A DNA stretch of 64,000 bases, taken from positions 15,057,480 through 15,121,479 of the forward strand of contig CM051034.1 of NCBI GenBank assembly GCA_027627225.1, in the 5' to 3' direction. The position numbers were made by a program, and so were the translations under genes. This stretch comes from Congeria kusceri (lineage: Eukaryota > Mollusca > Bivalvia > Myida > Dreissenidae). A model generated the notes under the pieces. The model had not been told where the DNA came from. It was given only the letters and a program-made list of their open reading frames with translations, and searched no databases. Positions 37,501-46,271 of this stretch are shown here, one piece after another. Each line of letters begins with the position of its first letter. Within the stretch, counting starts at the first letter, position 1.

Positions 37501-40500
37501 CACCCATACTGATAGCAGACATTTGTTTAGGTAAAATGGTTTGTGTTTACCCCAATTTAATTCATACCCAATATATTAATTCAAGAAACCAATTTTGTTT
37601 ATGCTTTAATATACCAGTTTCGCTGTGCAGCTGTTTAAATGATTGTTCACTTTTGTTTGCTATTTTGAAGTTTGTGTTATAATACAAATTTTTTTAAAGT
37701 AGACTGTAAATGTGGATTTTTAACAGAAAGCTACATTTTGACATAAAAAAATCTTCAACCTTAAATGTCTTTTAAATTGTGTACACATGGTTGCAGTCAA
37801 AGCAATCTGATTTAATGTTTTCTTTTATAAAATTATAACCAAATTTTGCAACAAGTATCAGATTAACCATTAGAACATAAAACTTCAATAAAACTTGTTA
37901 ATGTAAAATGCCAAAGACATGGATCGACAATTGAAAAATTGAACTGAAAACATAAGTTACATTTAGAACAGTATAGTGGGATCGTGGAACGATTTTTCCA
38001 TCAATAAGAATATGGTAAAACTGCGTATCAGTTTTGTGTCATATATTCAAGATCTACATTAATAATCACGCGGATGACACGATTTTGCTTATCAAGAAGG
38101 TAGTAATCAGCCATTATCTTTTAATTGGGGGAACTAAATAATACTTTTTGATTAAATCTAAATGATTTTATCTAAAACTCTTGATATAATGATATTGGTA
38201 TCATTTAAAGAATCTGGAAGATTTCTTCAGTGTGATTTTCCTGCTGACTAACACGGTTTCACTCATCCCATATTGATATCATTTTAAAAATCATGAAGAT
38301 TTCTTCAATATAATCTTCCTTTTAACTCCTCCCCATTAAAACTATCACCCCACTAGAGATGCAACAAAAACTTTTAAAGAAAAAAAATATCAACAACACA
38401 AACTACATATGAGGGGCGTCGTGGGAAAACCGGACTTAATGCATGTGCCTAAAGTGTTGTCCCGAAATAGCCTGTGCAGTCCGCACAGTCTAATCCAGGA
38501 CGGCACTTTCCGCTTTAATGGTATTTTCTGTTTCAAGGAAGTCTCTACTAAACATAAATCCACTGCAGGTGGAAAGTGCCATCCCGGATTAGCCTGTGCG
38601 GACTGCACAGGCTGATCCGAGATGACACTTTCCGCACATGCATTAAGTCCAGTTTTCCCACGACGCGCCTCATATTTATTCACAAGTTTTTTTGACACCT
38701 CTATGTTGGCTATGTTTAAATTCCGCCTCTGTACGAAATAAACTGCTACAAATTTCTGAAACATGACTATTTACATGAAATTTAAGATTTTAATAGCCTA
38801 AGTGCACGCTGACTCAATATCGGTATACCCATGTATCGCGGTATCAGATCTCGTGGTAATATATCGCGATATGTAAATTACATACCTGTATTTCAGGATG
38901 TGAACTTTTTGTGTGTTTACAATGTCTGTTCATGAAATAATTATTATTTTATTGGTGTTTTAGTTGTTGTCACTGTTGTGGTGATTAAGCATATCTAACA
39001 TATCATATATAATATATCATATTAACATATTGGCTCCAAATTACAATGTTGATAATGACGTAATGGTTTTCTAAAGAAACAAATTTTTTTTTTTTTTAAT
39101 GTTATCAGTGAATATATTGCATTGGAAGACTAAAACTAAAATTGTGACAAATTACCAGTTCATTATTTACTAAATTATAGACTGATTTTTGGATAGTTGA
39201 CTGAGTGTGTCTCTCTAATACACACATGGAAAATATTATTATATTAAACGCGATTATGTGTTTATGTCAAACTATCTTAACAACATTATGTTGTTTAAAA
39301 CTTGTATTGATGAAAATGTCTTTAAAATTGCATACTTGTTACCCTCAATTTTAATATTTGAAATGCAAAAAGATGCTGGTGAGATTTATGGTGTTTCTGT
39401 TCTTGGTTGCTAGAGATTGAACATTACGATGTTTTCGTGAATTAATTTAAGTTTAACTATGAACAACAGAGCGTACTCTATTTAACACATCTTGAAAGTC
39501 ACAAACCTAGGTAAGTTTAGTGAAATAAGGAGGATAAACGGCGTATTTCAATAAGGGCAATATATCGCGGTATATATCGCGATATATTTCAAAATATTTC
39601 GATATATCGCGATATGGGTCAGTGATATCGTTACACCCCTACTCAATATGTAATAAAAATACGACTTTGTTGGACGATTATGTATTAAAGTACAAAGATT
39701 ACAACATCCGTTTGTAAGAGATCAAAAATGTGGATTAAAGAAAAAAGGCATAAGGCGTAATGGCGTAAGGATGTAAACTTGTAACAATGAATCATCAGAT
39801 ATTCTGTGCGAAACTGCAAGCTTACTTTCGATATTGAAACTGCTTCTCAGTAAATATTTTACAAATCTGAAGCTCTTACGGAAATCTTGAGTCAAGTATT
39901 AATACTTAGGCGTATGTTATGACTAACAAACAATCTCTTTAAAACCAGCCAATTGCGTGCATTCAATTACATGTGTACGTAAACAAATAGACACATTGCA
40001 AACTCCATTTTACAAGCATGCTTATACACTTTTGGTTAATTAAAAAAAAAATACTCAAAATTTTCTGATGCAATTGCAATTATTATTATTATTTATTTAT
40101 TTTTTTCACAAGGGTAAAATTAAAAGCAAGTTCACAGATTATTAACTAAACTCAATCTCATTTAAAAGTTTTTCCAAGTGTATAATCATTTTCATTATAA
40201 TTAAATTAATGATGTTTCTTTCCAAGTGGTTGTCTAGAAAAGAGGAGAACTTAAAACCATAAAAATGCTCTCTTTTTTCCGATGGCTAAACTTTTAAAGC
40301 GATAAAAATATTGAATATCCCTTTTGTTTCCACATATGAATAATTTAGCAGGACCATAAACAATACAAGATGATAGTAATAAAAGTTCATTTCAAGCCTC
40401 ATCTAGGGGTATTTCAGTTGATTTATGACCATATTTAAACAGGACGACTTCATGCCAAGGTAAACATAGCTGCACCATCAGGACATGACATATATGTACA

Positions 40501-43482
40501 TAACTGTACGCAAAATTCAGTGCTCATTTGTCCTATCTCAGTGTGAAGGAGTGAAGAAAATTAGCTAATACTGCACAAGTTATGCGCTAGCTATGCCCTT
40601 GTTTTGCCATTGCCTTGTAAGGGCGTCTTCACTCTGCCTTGTAAGGGTGTCTTCACTCGGAATAACTCTTTTAAATAATCCTTCTGCTGCCAAAACTTGT
40701 CCATGCTCAATAAGTTTCTCTCTCCCAAAATGACATTATGATATATTTTTTCCTTAACGTGAGATTCTTAAGCTTTGGTGACCTTTTATGCCTTTCTTCA
40801 AAGACTGCACAATTACTTAAATTGAATGCTCCAAACACAAAGATTCACAGTTCAATATGACATTACAACAACAACAACCTATTAGGCTCCAGAGACAAAA
40901 CAACTTAAATTAAATTCTCCAAACACAAGACTGACAGTTCAACTTGACATTACAACAACAACAACAACCCATTAGGACCTAAATTCAAGCATACATATAT
41001 GACCAAATATGTAACGTCCATCCATCATACCCAAAAACTGACAGATAAACATGCAACCCTAATTTGCACTGAACGTGATGACCCTTCAACTCTAGTCTAG
41101 GAAAAAATATTAACTTTGGACTGCTCTTGTTTGTATTTATCAAATAATCATAATTTAAACAGTTTTTTTCAACAACTCTTAAAATTTAAATCAACATTTG
41201 TCTAGTACAAAGTATAAACTCCAGATAATTAACTCTTTTTCTGCATTGGTACATATAAGAAATTAAATACTTTGCAACAATTGTTGAAGATCTTAGTAGC
41301 ACAATATTTAACTTAAAAAGTGTTCATTCAAATGAAAAAGGAGTATAACGAAAACAAACGAGATGTGTCGTGGGAAACCGGGTTTAATATGCGTGAAGTG
41401 TCAGCCCGCATTAGCCTGTGCAGCCTAATCAAGGAGGGCACTTTCCGCTTTAATCTATGTTAGCGCTACCAGAAGCCAAAATAGCCATTGGCTACTCAAC
41501 TTCCTAATTGGCTACTAACAATTCTATTTGGCTACTCAATTTTTTGGAACATATTTAAACATGAAGCATATTTTCTGAAAATATTTCTTAATAATGGGTT
41601 TTCTTTGCGAAATCAAATTTTTGGGCTACTAGTACAGATTTCTTAGTGCCAACCTAGTTTAATGGTATTTTCTGTTTTAAGGATGTCTCTTCTAAACATA
41701 AATCCACTATAGGCGGAAAGTGTTGTCCTAGTTTAGCCTGTGCGGACTGCACAGGCTGATGCGGGACGACACTTTATGCACATGCATTAAGCCCCGTCTT
41801 CCCACGACAAGCCTCAAATTTAAAACAATTTACATACTTCGAACATTCATAATACATGATAATTATTTTGGTACATCTGCACAGGTAACTTAATGAAAAT
41901 ATGCTGATTTGTGTTTGGAAAAAAACAGGTCATTTTAAAGATCAACATAGCAATTTTAAAACATGTGAATGGTGAAAAGGAAATATTAATTGCTTCAACT
42001 GAATTGTTTATTCTTCACAAATCTTTTTTAATCATAGAAAAGCTGAACACGTGTAAAGTCTGTCGCCAAATACCGAATACGCCCATCACCATTTTACAGC
42101 TCAAGAAAGATATAAACCATGATGTAGAAACCCATGTCAAAAATGTCGCCTCAAAAGAGATGCCAATCTGTTAAAAGAGTTTTACGATCATTAAATTCGA
42201 ACACATTGTGTTCACATGTTTGGAACAATTTCCTTGTCATTTCAATGTTTGGTTAATTCAAGTCAAATGACAAATAAATATGTTGGCAATTAAATGATGA
42301 ACTGCAAGAAATCGATGACTCGGATAGAGGTGACATAAAAACTTGACTTATCGAAGGTTGAGCGTGAAACTATTGTATCTGCTTTACATTTCTATATCAG
42401 ATACAATTATTATAGTTTCACGCTCAACCCTCATTATGTGGATTAGGAATTGATACAAGTGTTTTCAATGTTTGTTTTACAATACGACATATATACGTAT
42501 GTATTATTGGACACTTTATTCAACATTGCTTTTAATTCTGAATAAAATATACTCTTTAAACCAAAATTTTAAGATCTGAATTGTTATCAATGTGAGTTTT
42601 TCATCTTATCAGTGCAGATTCTTATGTAAGGATTTTCTCCTTGTATACAATATTGCTCTATTCATTAAAAAGATATTTTATTTTTCCAGAGAAAAGAAAA
42701 TGATGTGAATATTATTAATAGTATCTTATCATTAAAATGAATACATTGATAACAGTACTTAGAACGTCTGCAAAATACTTCTAGCAATTTTTCATTATGC
42801 AATATAAAAGGATGGGTGGAAATACTTTATCAGTCTACAACATTTCCATGAGAGACATTTCTTGAAAATTATCTTTTTAAAAGGTTTCCAACTTGGGTCT
42901 TCAGTCTAGAAAAAACTCCTCGGCAGTTCAGACCGTTGGTTCAGTGACTTAAATATGAAATAGAATCACTGAAACCTCCTTATTTAATTCTTAAATAGGG
43001 CATAATAATACATAATACCATGCCATGAAAAACCATGCCATGAAAATTACAAAATGAATTACTTATAGCTTCTAATACCACCAAAACTACTCTTAAATTT
43101 AAGATACCAACACATGATTTCCGATTTGATAATAATCCACTATATTTAGAAAATACACAAACACCAAAACACAGAATAAAATATTTAATCTAAAAAATTA
43201 GGAGACAATTAATCTCCTAAAAATTATGCACTCAGCCAGTCCTTACCACTTTACGAAGAGATCTCCAAATAGACACGTAAACACCTCGCTAGTAGGGTCA
43301 ATTCTACGATTCGGATTCCCGGGAAATCCTCCTCCCGGACTGCCCATGGGGCCCCCATGGACCCGCGGGTACTCACCACCTCGCGGGTAATGCGGGGGAG
43401 GCCCGTAAACCTGTGGGTGCGGGTGTGGGGCACTCCACTGTGCGGGGGGTCCAGGTCGACCTCCAAACTCAGAGAACATCAT
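18610..43482 (-). CDS. NR1J: NR1J / HR96-type nuclear receptor gene, complement join(43482..43247,30265..30037,19909..19737,19501..18610)
   Basis: This is a ligand-regulated nuclear transcription factor of the invertebrate DHR96 / NR1J group, related to vertebrate VDR, PXR and CAR and to nematode DAF-12 and NHR-8. In this group it acts in sterol, lipid and xenobiotic responses. Four exons give a 509-residue protein with every splice phase consistent. The order is a Gly/Pro-rich A/B domain (residues 1 to about 110), a C4-C4 DNA-binding domain with eight zinc cysteines (123, 126, 140, 143, 160, 166, 176, 179), a hinge, and an LBD with signature [16 protein letters not shown] and an AF-2 helix LMKEVM near residue 480. 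The P-box CESCKA is the hallmark of the HR96/DAF-12/NR1J group, unlike CEGCK(G/A) in most receptors. Introns are about 13.0 kb, 10.1 kb and 0.24 kb. The family call comes from remembered DHR96 similarity; which mollusc paralogue (NR1J alpha or beta) it is cannot be decided here. Confidence 0.93.
19737..19743 (-). promoter_or_regulatory. Tandem 5' splice sites of NR1J exon 3
   Basis: Two GT donors, at 19742-19741 and 19736-19735, each match consensus (GTATGG and GTAAGA). Using one or the other adds or removes six bases in the same frame. Confidence 0.7.
19737..19909 (-). CDS. NR1J: NR1J exon 3, second zinc finger and T-box region
   Basis: The acceptor is TTCCATTTCAG at 19911-19910. The exon encodes [19 protein letters not shown], then [19 protein letters not shown], then [18 protein letters not shown]. 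The second finger follows C-x5-C-x9-C-x2-C and is followed by the conserved RLRKC helix and GM. There are two good donors six bases apart: after 19743 (ACAG|GTATGG) or after 19737 (TATGG|GTAAGA). Both leave the same phase, giving DDNR-R-M or DDNR-YG-R-M at the hinge. The longer form is used in the coordinates. Confidence 0.94.
20040..23683. other. NR1J second intron, proximal part
   Basis: AT-rich intron with a tandem duplication at 20731-20958, an AT dinucleotide run near 20355 and TTG repeats near 22305. The short open frames (20243, 22785, 23150, 23299) show no domain features and are taken as chance. Confidence 0.6.
20731..20958. repeat. Tandem duplication, about 109-bp unit
   Basis: Two copies share TTAAATTATGGAAAA-type starts, GATTCATCGATACAATTCTT and AATTATCTGC, then AGATAATGAAACGCTC. 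The inner block around 20778 and 20887 is better conserved than the edges. Confidence 0.75.
23684..24025. mobile_element. MITE with TAAGGCGTAAAAAAA termini
   Basis: The left end TAAGGCGTAAAAAAAAAATG then TTTGTTTCAGGTAAC is matched inverted by GTTACCTGAAACAAAC then ATATTTTTTTTTTACGCCTA on the right. The element is about 340 bp, non-coding, and includes a T run of about 26 bases near 23752. Confidence 0.85.
24626..24876. repeat. Threefold repeat of an ATTAAATAACGAATATCAGC block
   Basis: TTATTAAATAACGAATATCA then GCGTGATATTAATCGGGCAT and GCTTAGGACAT occurs at 24626 and 24826 without differences seen over about 51 bases. A shorter copy sits at 24739. A/T-rich spacers with AACGAAATTTTTATTT units separate them. 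Confidence 0.85.
26281..28112. repeat. Long bivalve-type composite element with internal 160-bp array
   Basis: It begins ACAAGAGGGCCATGATGGCC and ends AGCTCACCGAGCACTTCGTG then CTCAGGTGAGCT. It contains an array of about 160-bp units marked by GGGCAATAACT at 27101, 27259, 27421, 27581, 27743 and 27901, each with AAGATTGGTGAAGATTGGAT then GAAAAATGAAGTC. The open frames in this array repeat the same peptide on each unit and are not a gene. It lies in the NR1J second intron. Confidence 0.82.
28113..29149. other. NR1J intron, no element recognised
   Basis: Unremarkable AT-rich intron; a T run lies near 29045. Confidence 0.45.
29150..29370. mobile_element. Fold-back element copy 3, right end missing
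   Basis: The left end TTGTCGTGGGAAAACCAGGC and both internal palindromes (AGCCTGTGCAGTCCGCACAG and GCCTATGCAGACCGCACAGG) are present. The sequence stops after GACACTTTCTGC, without the terminal GCATTAAGCCCGGTTTTCCC arm. Confidence 0.82.
30037..30265 (-). CDS. NR1J: NR1J exon 2, first DNA-binding zinc finger
   Basis: The acceptor on the minus strand is CTGATTGCAG, and the reading frame is open from the acceptor. The exon encodes [19 protein letters not shown], then MDLRPDYNS and a basic linker, then [19 protein letters not shown] followed by [15 protein letters not shown]. The C-x2-C-x13-C-x2-C pattern is the first nuclear-receptor zinc finger. CESCKA is the DNA-reading P-box, and ALGYNF is typical of the HR96/NR1J group. 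The donor CTG|GTGAGT lies at 30036-30035 in phase 0. The break between the two fingers just after the FFRRNA helix is a common intron position in the superfamily. Confidence 0.95.
30337..30600. mobile_element. Fold-back element copy 4, 70 bp upstream of NR1J exon 2
   Basis: It runs from TGAGGCGTGTCGTGGGAAAA to TGATTTTCCCATGACATGG. Both internal palindromes are present, the right one with a small duplication (GCGGACTGCGGACTGCACAG). It sits just upstream, in transcript sense, of the acceptor of the first zinc-finger exon. Confidence 0.88.
30672..30760. repeat. GAT/GATGAC microsatellite
   Basis: An imperfect run of GATGATGAT and GATGATGGTGA units. An open frame across it gives only a run of Asp and is not a gene. 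Confidence 0.9.
30780..32103. other. NR1J first intron, no element recognised
   Basis: AT-rich intron sequence without recognisable genes or boundaries. Confidence 0.45.
32104..32373. mobile_element. Fold-back element copy 5
   Basis: A complete copy from TGGCGTGTCGTGGGAAAACC to CGGTTTTCCCATGACGCGCC then TCA, with both internal palindromes and the AACATAAATCC-type centre (TTTATGTTTAGAAGAG in this orientation). Confidence 0.9.
32444..32524. repeat. Tandem duplication, about 40-bp unit
   Basis: AGTCATAATTTATTCATCAA then CAGAAAAAAAACAATCAC occurs twice head to tail. Confidence 0.85.
33786..33798. promoter_or_regulatory. RFX X-box-like palindrome in NR1J intron 1
   Basis: GTTGCTTAGCAAC is a perfect inverted repeat with a 1-base spacer, matching the GTNRCY-N-RGYAAC form bound by RFX factors. 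A single motif in a long intron can arise by chance. Confidence 0.4.
34342..34581. repeat. 34-bp minisatellite, seven copies
   Basis: AAATACAACAGTATTGCAC followed by TGAACTCAGCAGCGT recurs at 34350, 34384, 34418, 34452, 34486, 34520 and 34554, all at exact 34-bp spacing. There are few substitutions, so it is young or kept homogeneous. Confidence 0.95.
34582..36463. other. NR1J first intron, no element recognised
   Basis: AT-rich intron with short chance frames (34776, 35675). No boundary or domain was recognised. Confidence 0.45.
36464..36829. repeat. 43-bp minisatellite, eight copies
   Basis: GGGCCCTTTAACCATGCAAG followed by TAATATCCTACCATCTCTTT recurs. Copies of TTTAACCA are at 36481, 36535, 36578, 36621, 36664, 36707, 36750 and 36793. 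The first spacing is 54 bp because it carries an extra GCATGTTAACC-like block; the rest are exactly 43. Confidence 0.95.
36830..38409. other. NR1J first intron, no element recognised
   Basis: AT-rich intron. A 102-codon frame at 37118-37426 has no recognisable domain or splice context and is not called as a gene. Confidence 0.45.
38410..38672. mobile_element. Fold-back element copy 6
   Basis: A complete copy from TGAGGGGCGTCGTGGGAAAA to AGTTTTCCCACGACGCGCCT then CA. The flanks extend the palindrome (ATATGAGG on the left, CCTCATAT on the right), suggesting the full terminus is TGAGGCG. Confidence 0.9.
38812..39643. mobile_element. Probable hAT-like non-autonomous element
   Basis: On the minus strand the end reads TAGGGGTGTAACGATATCAC then CCATATCGCGATATATCG, a terminus common in hAT-superfamily elements. 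The other end carries ATACCCATGTATCGCGGTAT and TATATCGCGATATG. No transposase frame was found; the left boundary is approximate. Confidence 0.6.
40612..40668. repeat. Short tandem duplication
   Basis: TGCCTTGTAAGGGCGTCTTC then ACTC occurs twice (GGGCG in one, GGGTG in the other). Confidence 0.85.
40813..40977. repeat. Two-copy repeat with ACA trinucleotide run
   Basis: ACTTAAATTGAATGCTCCAA, ACACAAAGA, CAGTTCAATATGACATT and a run of ACAACAACA occur twice with small changes, spaced about 90 bp. Confidence 0.8.
41361..41815. mobile_element. Fold-back element copy 7, interrupted by a 203-bp insertion
   Basis: The ends AGATGTGTCGTGGGAAACCG and CCCGTCTTCCCACGACAAGC define the element. The left internal palindrome is partly deleted. 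The centre is split at CGCTTTAAT / TTTAATGGTATTTTCTG by a separate small element. Confidence 0.88.
41455..41657. mobile_element. 203-bp MITE nested in fold-back copy 7
   Basis: It is flanked by TTTAAT on both sides (41449-41454 and 41658-41663), absent as a duplication in uninterrupted copies. The ends CTATGTTAGCGCTA and TAGTGCCAACCTAG are imperfect inverted repeats. Inside is a repeated TTGGCTACT(C)AA motif. It has no coding capacity. Confidence 0.78.
42356..42429. repeat. Palindromic hairpin element copy 2
   Basis: GGTTGAGCGTGAAACTATTG then TATCTG pairs perfectly with CAGATACAAT and AGTTTCACGCTCAACC, apart from a 6-base bulge (TATTAT) in the right arm. The loop is about 16 bases and the stem about 26 bp. 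Confidence 0.88.
43247..43482 (-). CDS. NR1J: NR1J exon 1, N-terminal Gly/Pro-rich domain
   Basis: The exon encodes [17 protein letters not shown], a Pro/His/Gly-rich stretch, and ends LFGDLFVK plus two bases of a split codon. The start is the first of two adjacent ATGs, with an in-frame TAA a few codons upstream, so no longer N-terminus is open. The donor read on the minus strand is AGTG|GTAAGG, a strong site, and the two leftover bases complete a Cys codon with the first base of the next exon. Evidence that it belongs to the receptor is positional and phase-based: the first coding exon upstream on the same strand, a disordered A/B-type composition and an exact phase match. A downstream start at residue 99 in exon 2 remains possible. 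Upstream non-coding exons could exist but are not visible. Confidence 0.72.
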
Positions 43483-45104
43483 TTTCGAACTAATTTATTT
43501 AATGTCCATTAAATACGCACTAGAAGGATTTGCTCAGATTGATAAGTATACAAATGCTGAATATTATTTACATACAATAATATTTTACCAACTTGAAATA
43601 GTTACAAATTCCATTGGTGATATCCATTTGAAGAAATCAAAACAGAATTTGACAGAATCCTAATTCACTTAGAAATATTATAAAGAAGCTTATTCGGTAT
43701 TTGAAAAAGTTGATACTATAAATTGAAAAGATCCTTCTCTGTACAAATAATTTTGATACACAAGTATGACCACAACGACCCAATTGTTCTCGTACAATAA
43801 ACAAATGTTCTTGCCACTCCACTTCCGATTTCACAAACGAAACTTGTACACAATATTTCAGTTCAGTAACACAGAAATGGTAGATACCGGTATATCTTAA
43901 AAAGTTAAATATCCAATGATAAAAGTTCCTTCGAAAACAATCTTTAAACACCACAAGAGAACCTTCCAGTGTATAGGATATATGTTAGATATTCCTTCAT
44001 TTACTGCTGAAATTTGTTTTCTACCATTTACCACTAAGCCAGACTGTATTACTGTAATACATGGAGAGCCATACAATATTGTTGCATGGCTAATACATCA
44101 AGCAGCTAGGTGACTCGGTGCAAAGTATCTGTATCGACCAATCAGTACATAGCCTAGAGGTATAGCCGTCATACTTTGGCTCCGCCTTAAAGCCTTCATA
44201 CAAAACCAGGTTTATTTTTTATATCTTGACATTTTGTGTACGTTTAGCCTTTTAAACACCATGGCTGTTGGTTTTTTGGTATTTTGAAATGTTTATGTCA
44301 AAGAATATTAGACAAAACGAAGTGTATTTACTGCACAGTGCTTTCAGCACAGATTATTTTGGGTTTAAAGATTTAATGTCACATTGGTATTATGCGTTTG
44401 TTTAGTCTTTTTGAAATGTTTATTTTGTGACATAGTTACACAAATCCTAATGTATGTATTATCTTTTTATGCATTTATCTATTTATGTATTTAAAATATA
44501 AATATTCATTTTTGGGGTGGAAAAATGTGACCATTTGAAAAATTTCCTTTCAAACATAATTATTTAGGGCAATAATTTTTTAAAGTTTGTTTGCATTTCT
44601 TATATTATTTTATCAAATTAATACATAATGTTTTTACTATATCAAAGTTATATCTTTGTACACTTGTGGCTTTCTATATTCAATCATAATAGTTTGCATT
44701 TTGCTATATAATATATTTTTCTAAGCATATTTTGCAATTTTATGATGATTTTTAACTGGAATGTCACTTTAATGTTAATATCACACATTTATGACTTAGA
44801 ACTAAAAGGAGCATGTCCAACAATCATGTGAAACTTCAATTGTTTAATCTCCTTAACCGTCTGCAGTAAATATACACATATCCAAACTGTATTGTAACGG
44901 CCAATATTGGATAGACCGTCAGTACTCATAACAATTTATAATGTGATATATCTATTCCGTACAAATTATGTATGCCTTTACGACAAATATTATATGTTCA
45001 GCAATACTGTGTAACCTAGGGTGCAGATGGTATTATACTTGGTGGAAATAAATGACCACAGGTTGGGAACATGTGCCTTTCTTTACAATATTATTAAAAC
45101 ACTG
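43483..45104. other. 5' flank of NR1J, no element recognised
   Basis: AT-rich DNA upstream of the NR1J start. No TATA-type promoter or upstream exon could be supported. A frame at 43637-43954 on the minus strand has no recognised domain. Confidence 0.4.
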
Positions 45105-46271
45105 TATTATGTGCAGTTAGAATAAGACATCAAACATAGAATGGACATGATTTTTGTTCTTTTTTCATATAAAACTGTGCATTTCATGTTGTTTATGTAC
45201 TGTAAATTCTCGCGTATAAGCCACACTTTTTTCATCTGAAAATTGTATCATTTTTTCGGAGCGACTTATACGCAGATATAAGCAAAAACTCCGAGCATTT
45301 CTATTATTAATATCATCCGTAGTGTTTTGGCCGCGATTTTCAATAGATGCTTGATCGACGTCTCATACATGGATAAGCAAATATTCGAATTCGTGATGTT
45401 TTATATTGGGATTGTTTAAAAATATAATATATAGTTCTAATTTTGTGTTTTATATTTTATTTCTTAATTAAAATATATGTGCAATTATACAGAATGCATA
45501 AGAAATAAGAACCAGGGTCAAACGAACCGTAGTGCAAACACCACTTGAGAAACTACTTCCCACCTTTTGTATTACTCTGCAAACAATAACCACGGTGTCA
45601 TTGATGATACTTGCAGAACTCTCCGTGTTTGTCAAACAAACAATTAGCGCTTATGGTGTAATATATTAAAGATGTTGACATAGAAACTTCTGAACACCTC
45701 CCAATACAGCGAAAATACTTTTAGTGTAATGTATCCACGTTTGTAAATAGCGATTTTCACGACAAAAATATTTTCGGTGTTGATAAATGGACGCAAAATG
45801 TAAGATTTTGATGTGTTACGAAGCATTTGGAAGCTTTTTAATCGCATAATTTTTTTTCCACAAACTACGACCTGAATTTTTAGGTGCGTCTTATACGCTG
45901 GGCGTCCTATACGCGAGAATTTACGGTATGTTTGTTACATTTTGTCAATACTTTTGGTATAATTAGCATTTTTCCATGACTTTTTTTTATTAAAGCTGAT
46001 TGTGTCTTGGATCATTTTTACTGTATTTATGTACTGTGTTGATGCACGCATGGACACAGTATCATTTTGTGTGTGAAAATTTTGTATATGCAAACAAGTA
46101 TACAGTTTTGTGGTAAAATCAATTTTATTGATGCAGTTATATACGCAGGTGTTTACTGCATTAACTACTCTGCAAAATTCTTTAATTACAAATGGTAAAC
46201 TGCATATAAAACATTGGGGTAATAACAGGGGTTATTCTATGTTTGACGTCTTATTCTAACTTCACATAATA
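45105..46271. mobile_element. DNA transposon relic A with AGTTAGAATAAGACATCAAA termini, interrupted
   Basis: The left end TATTATGTGCAGTTAGAATA then AGACATCAAACATAGAAT is matched inverted by ATTCTATGTTTGACGTCTTA then TTCTAACTTCACATAAT on the right. Its internal DNA (GATGCACGCATGGACACAGT, TGTGTGTGAAAATTTTG) matches, in opposite orientation, the element at 58891-59321. It is split by a 727-bp MITE. Confidence 0.85.
45200..45926. mobile_element. MITE with CTGTAAATTCTCGCGTATA termini nested in relic A
   Basis: The left end CTGTAAATTCTCGCGTATAA and right end CCTATACGCGAGAATTTACG then G are inverted repeats, each flanked by TA (45198-45199 and 45927-45928). Subterminal copies of GACTTATACGC and GTCTTATACGC support the assignment. 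It is Tc1/mariner-like by its TA target and has no coding frame. Confidence 0.85.

Noticed and set aside
43255..43420. Earlier donors in NR1J exon 1 (GAG|GTGTTT, TAC|GTGTCT)
   Set aside because: GAG|GTGTTT leaves the wrong phase for exon 2. AC|GTGTCT has the right phase but is a weak site, whereas AGTG|GTAAGG is strong and in phase.
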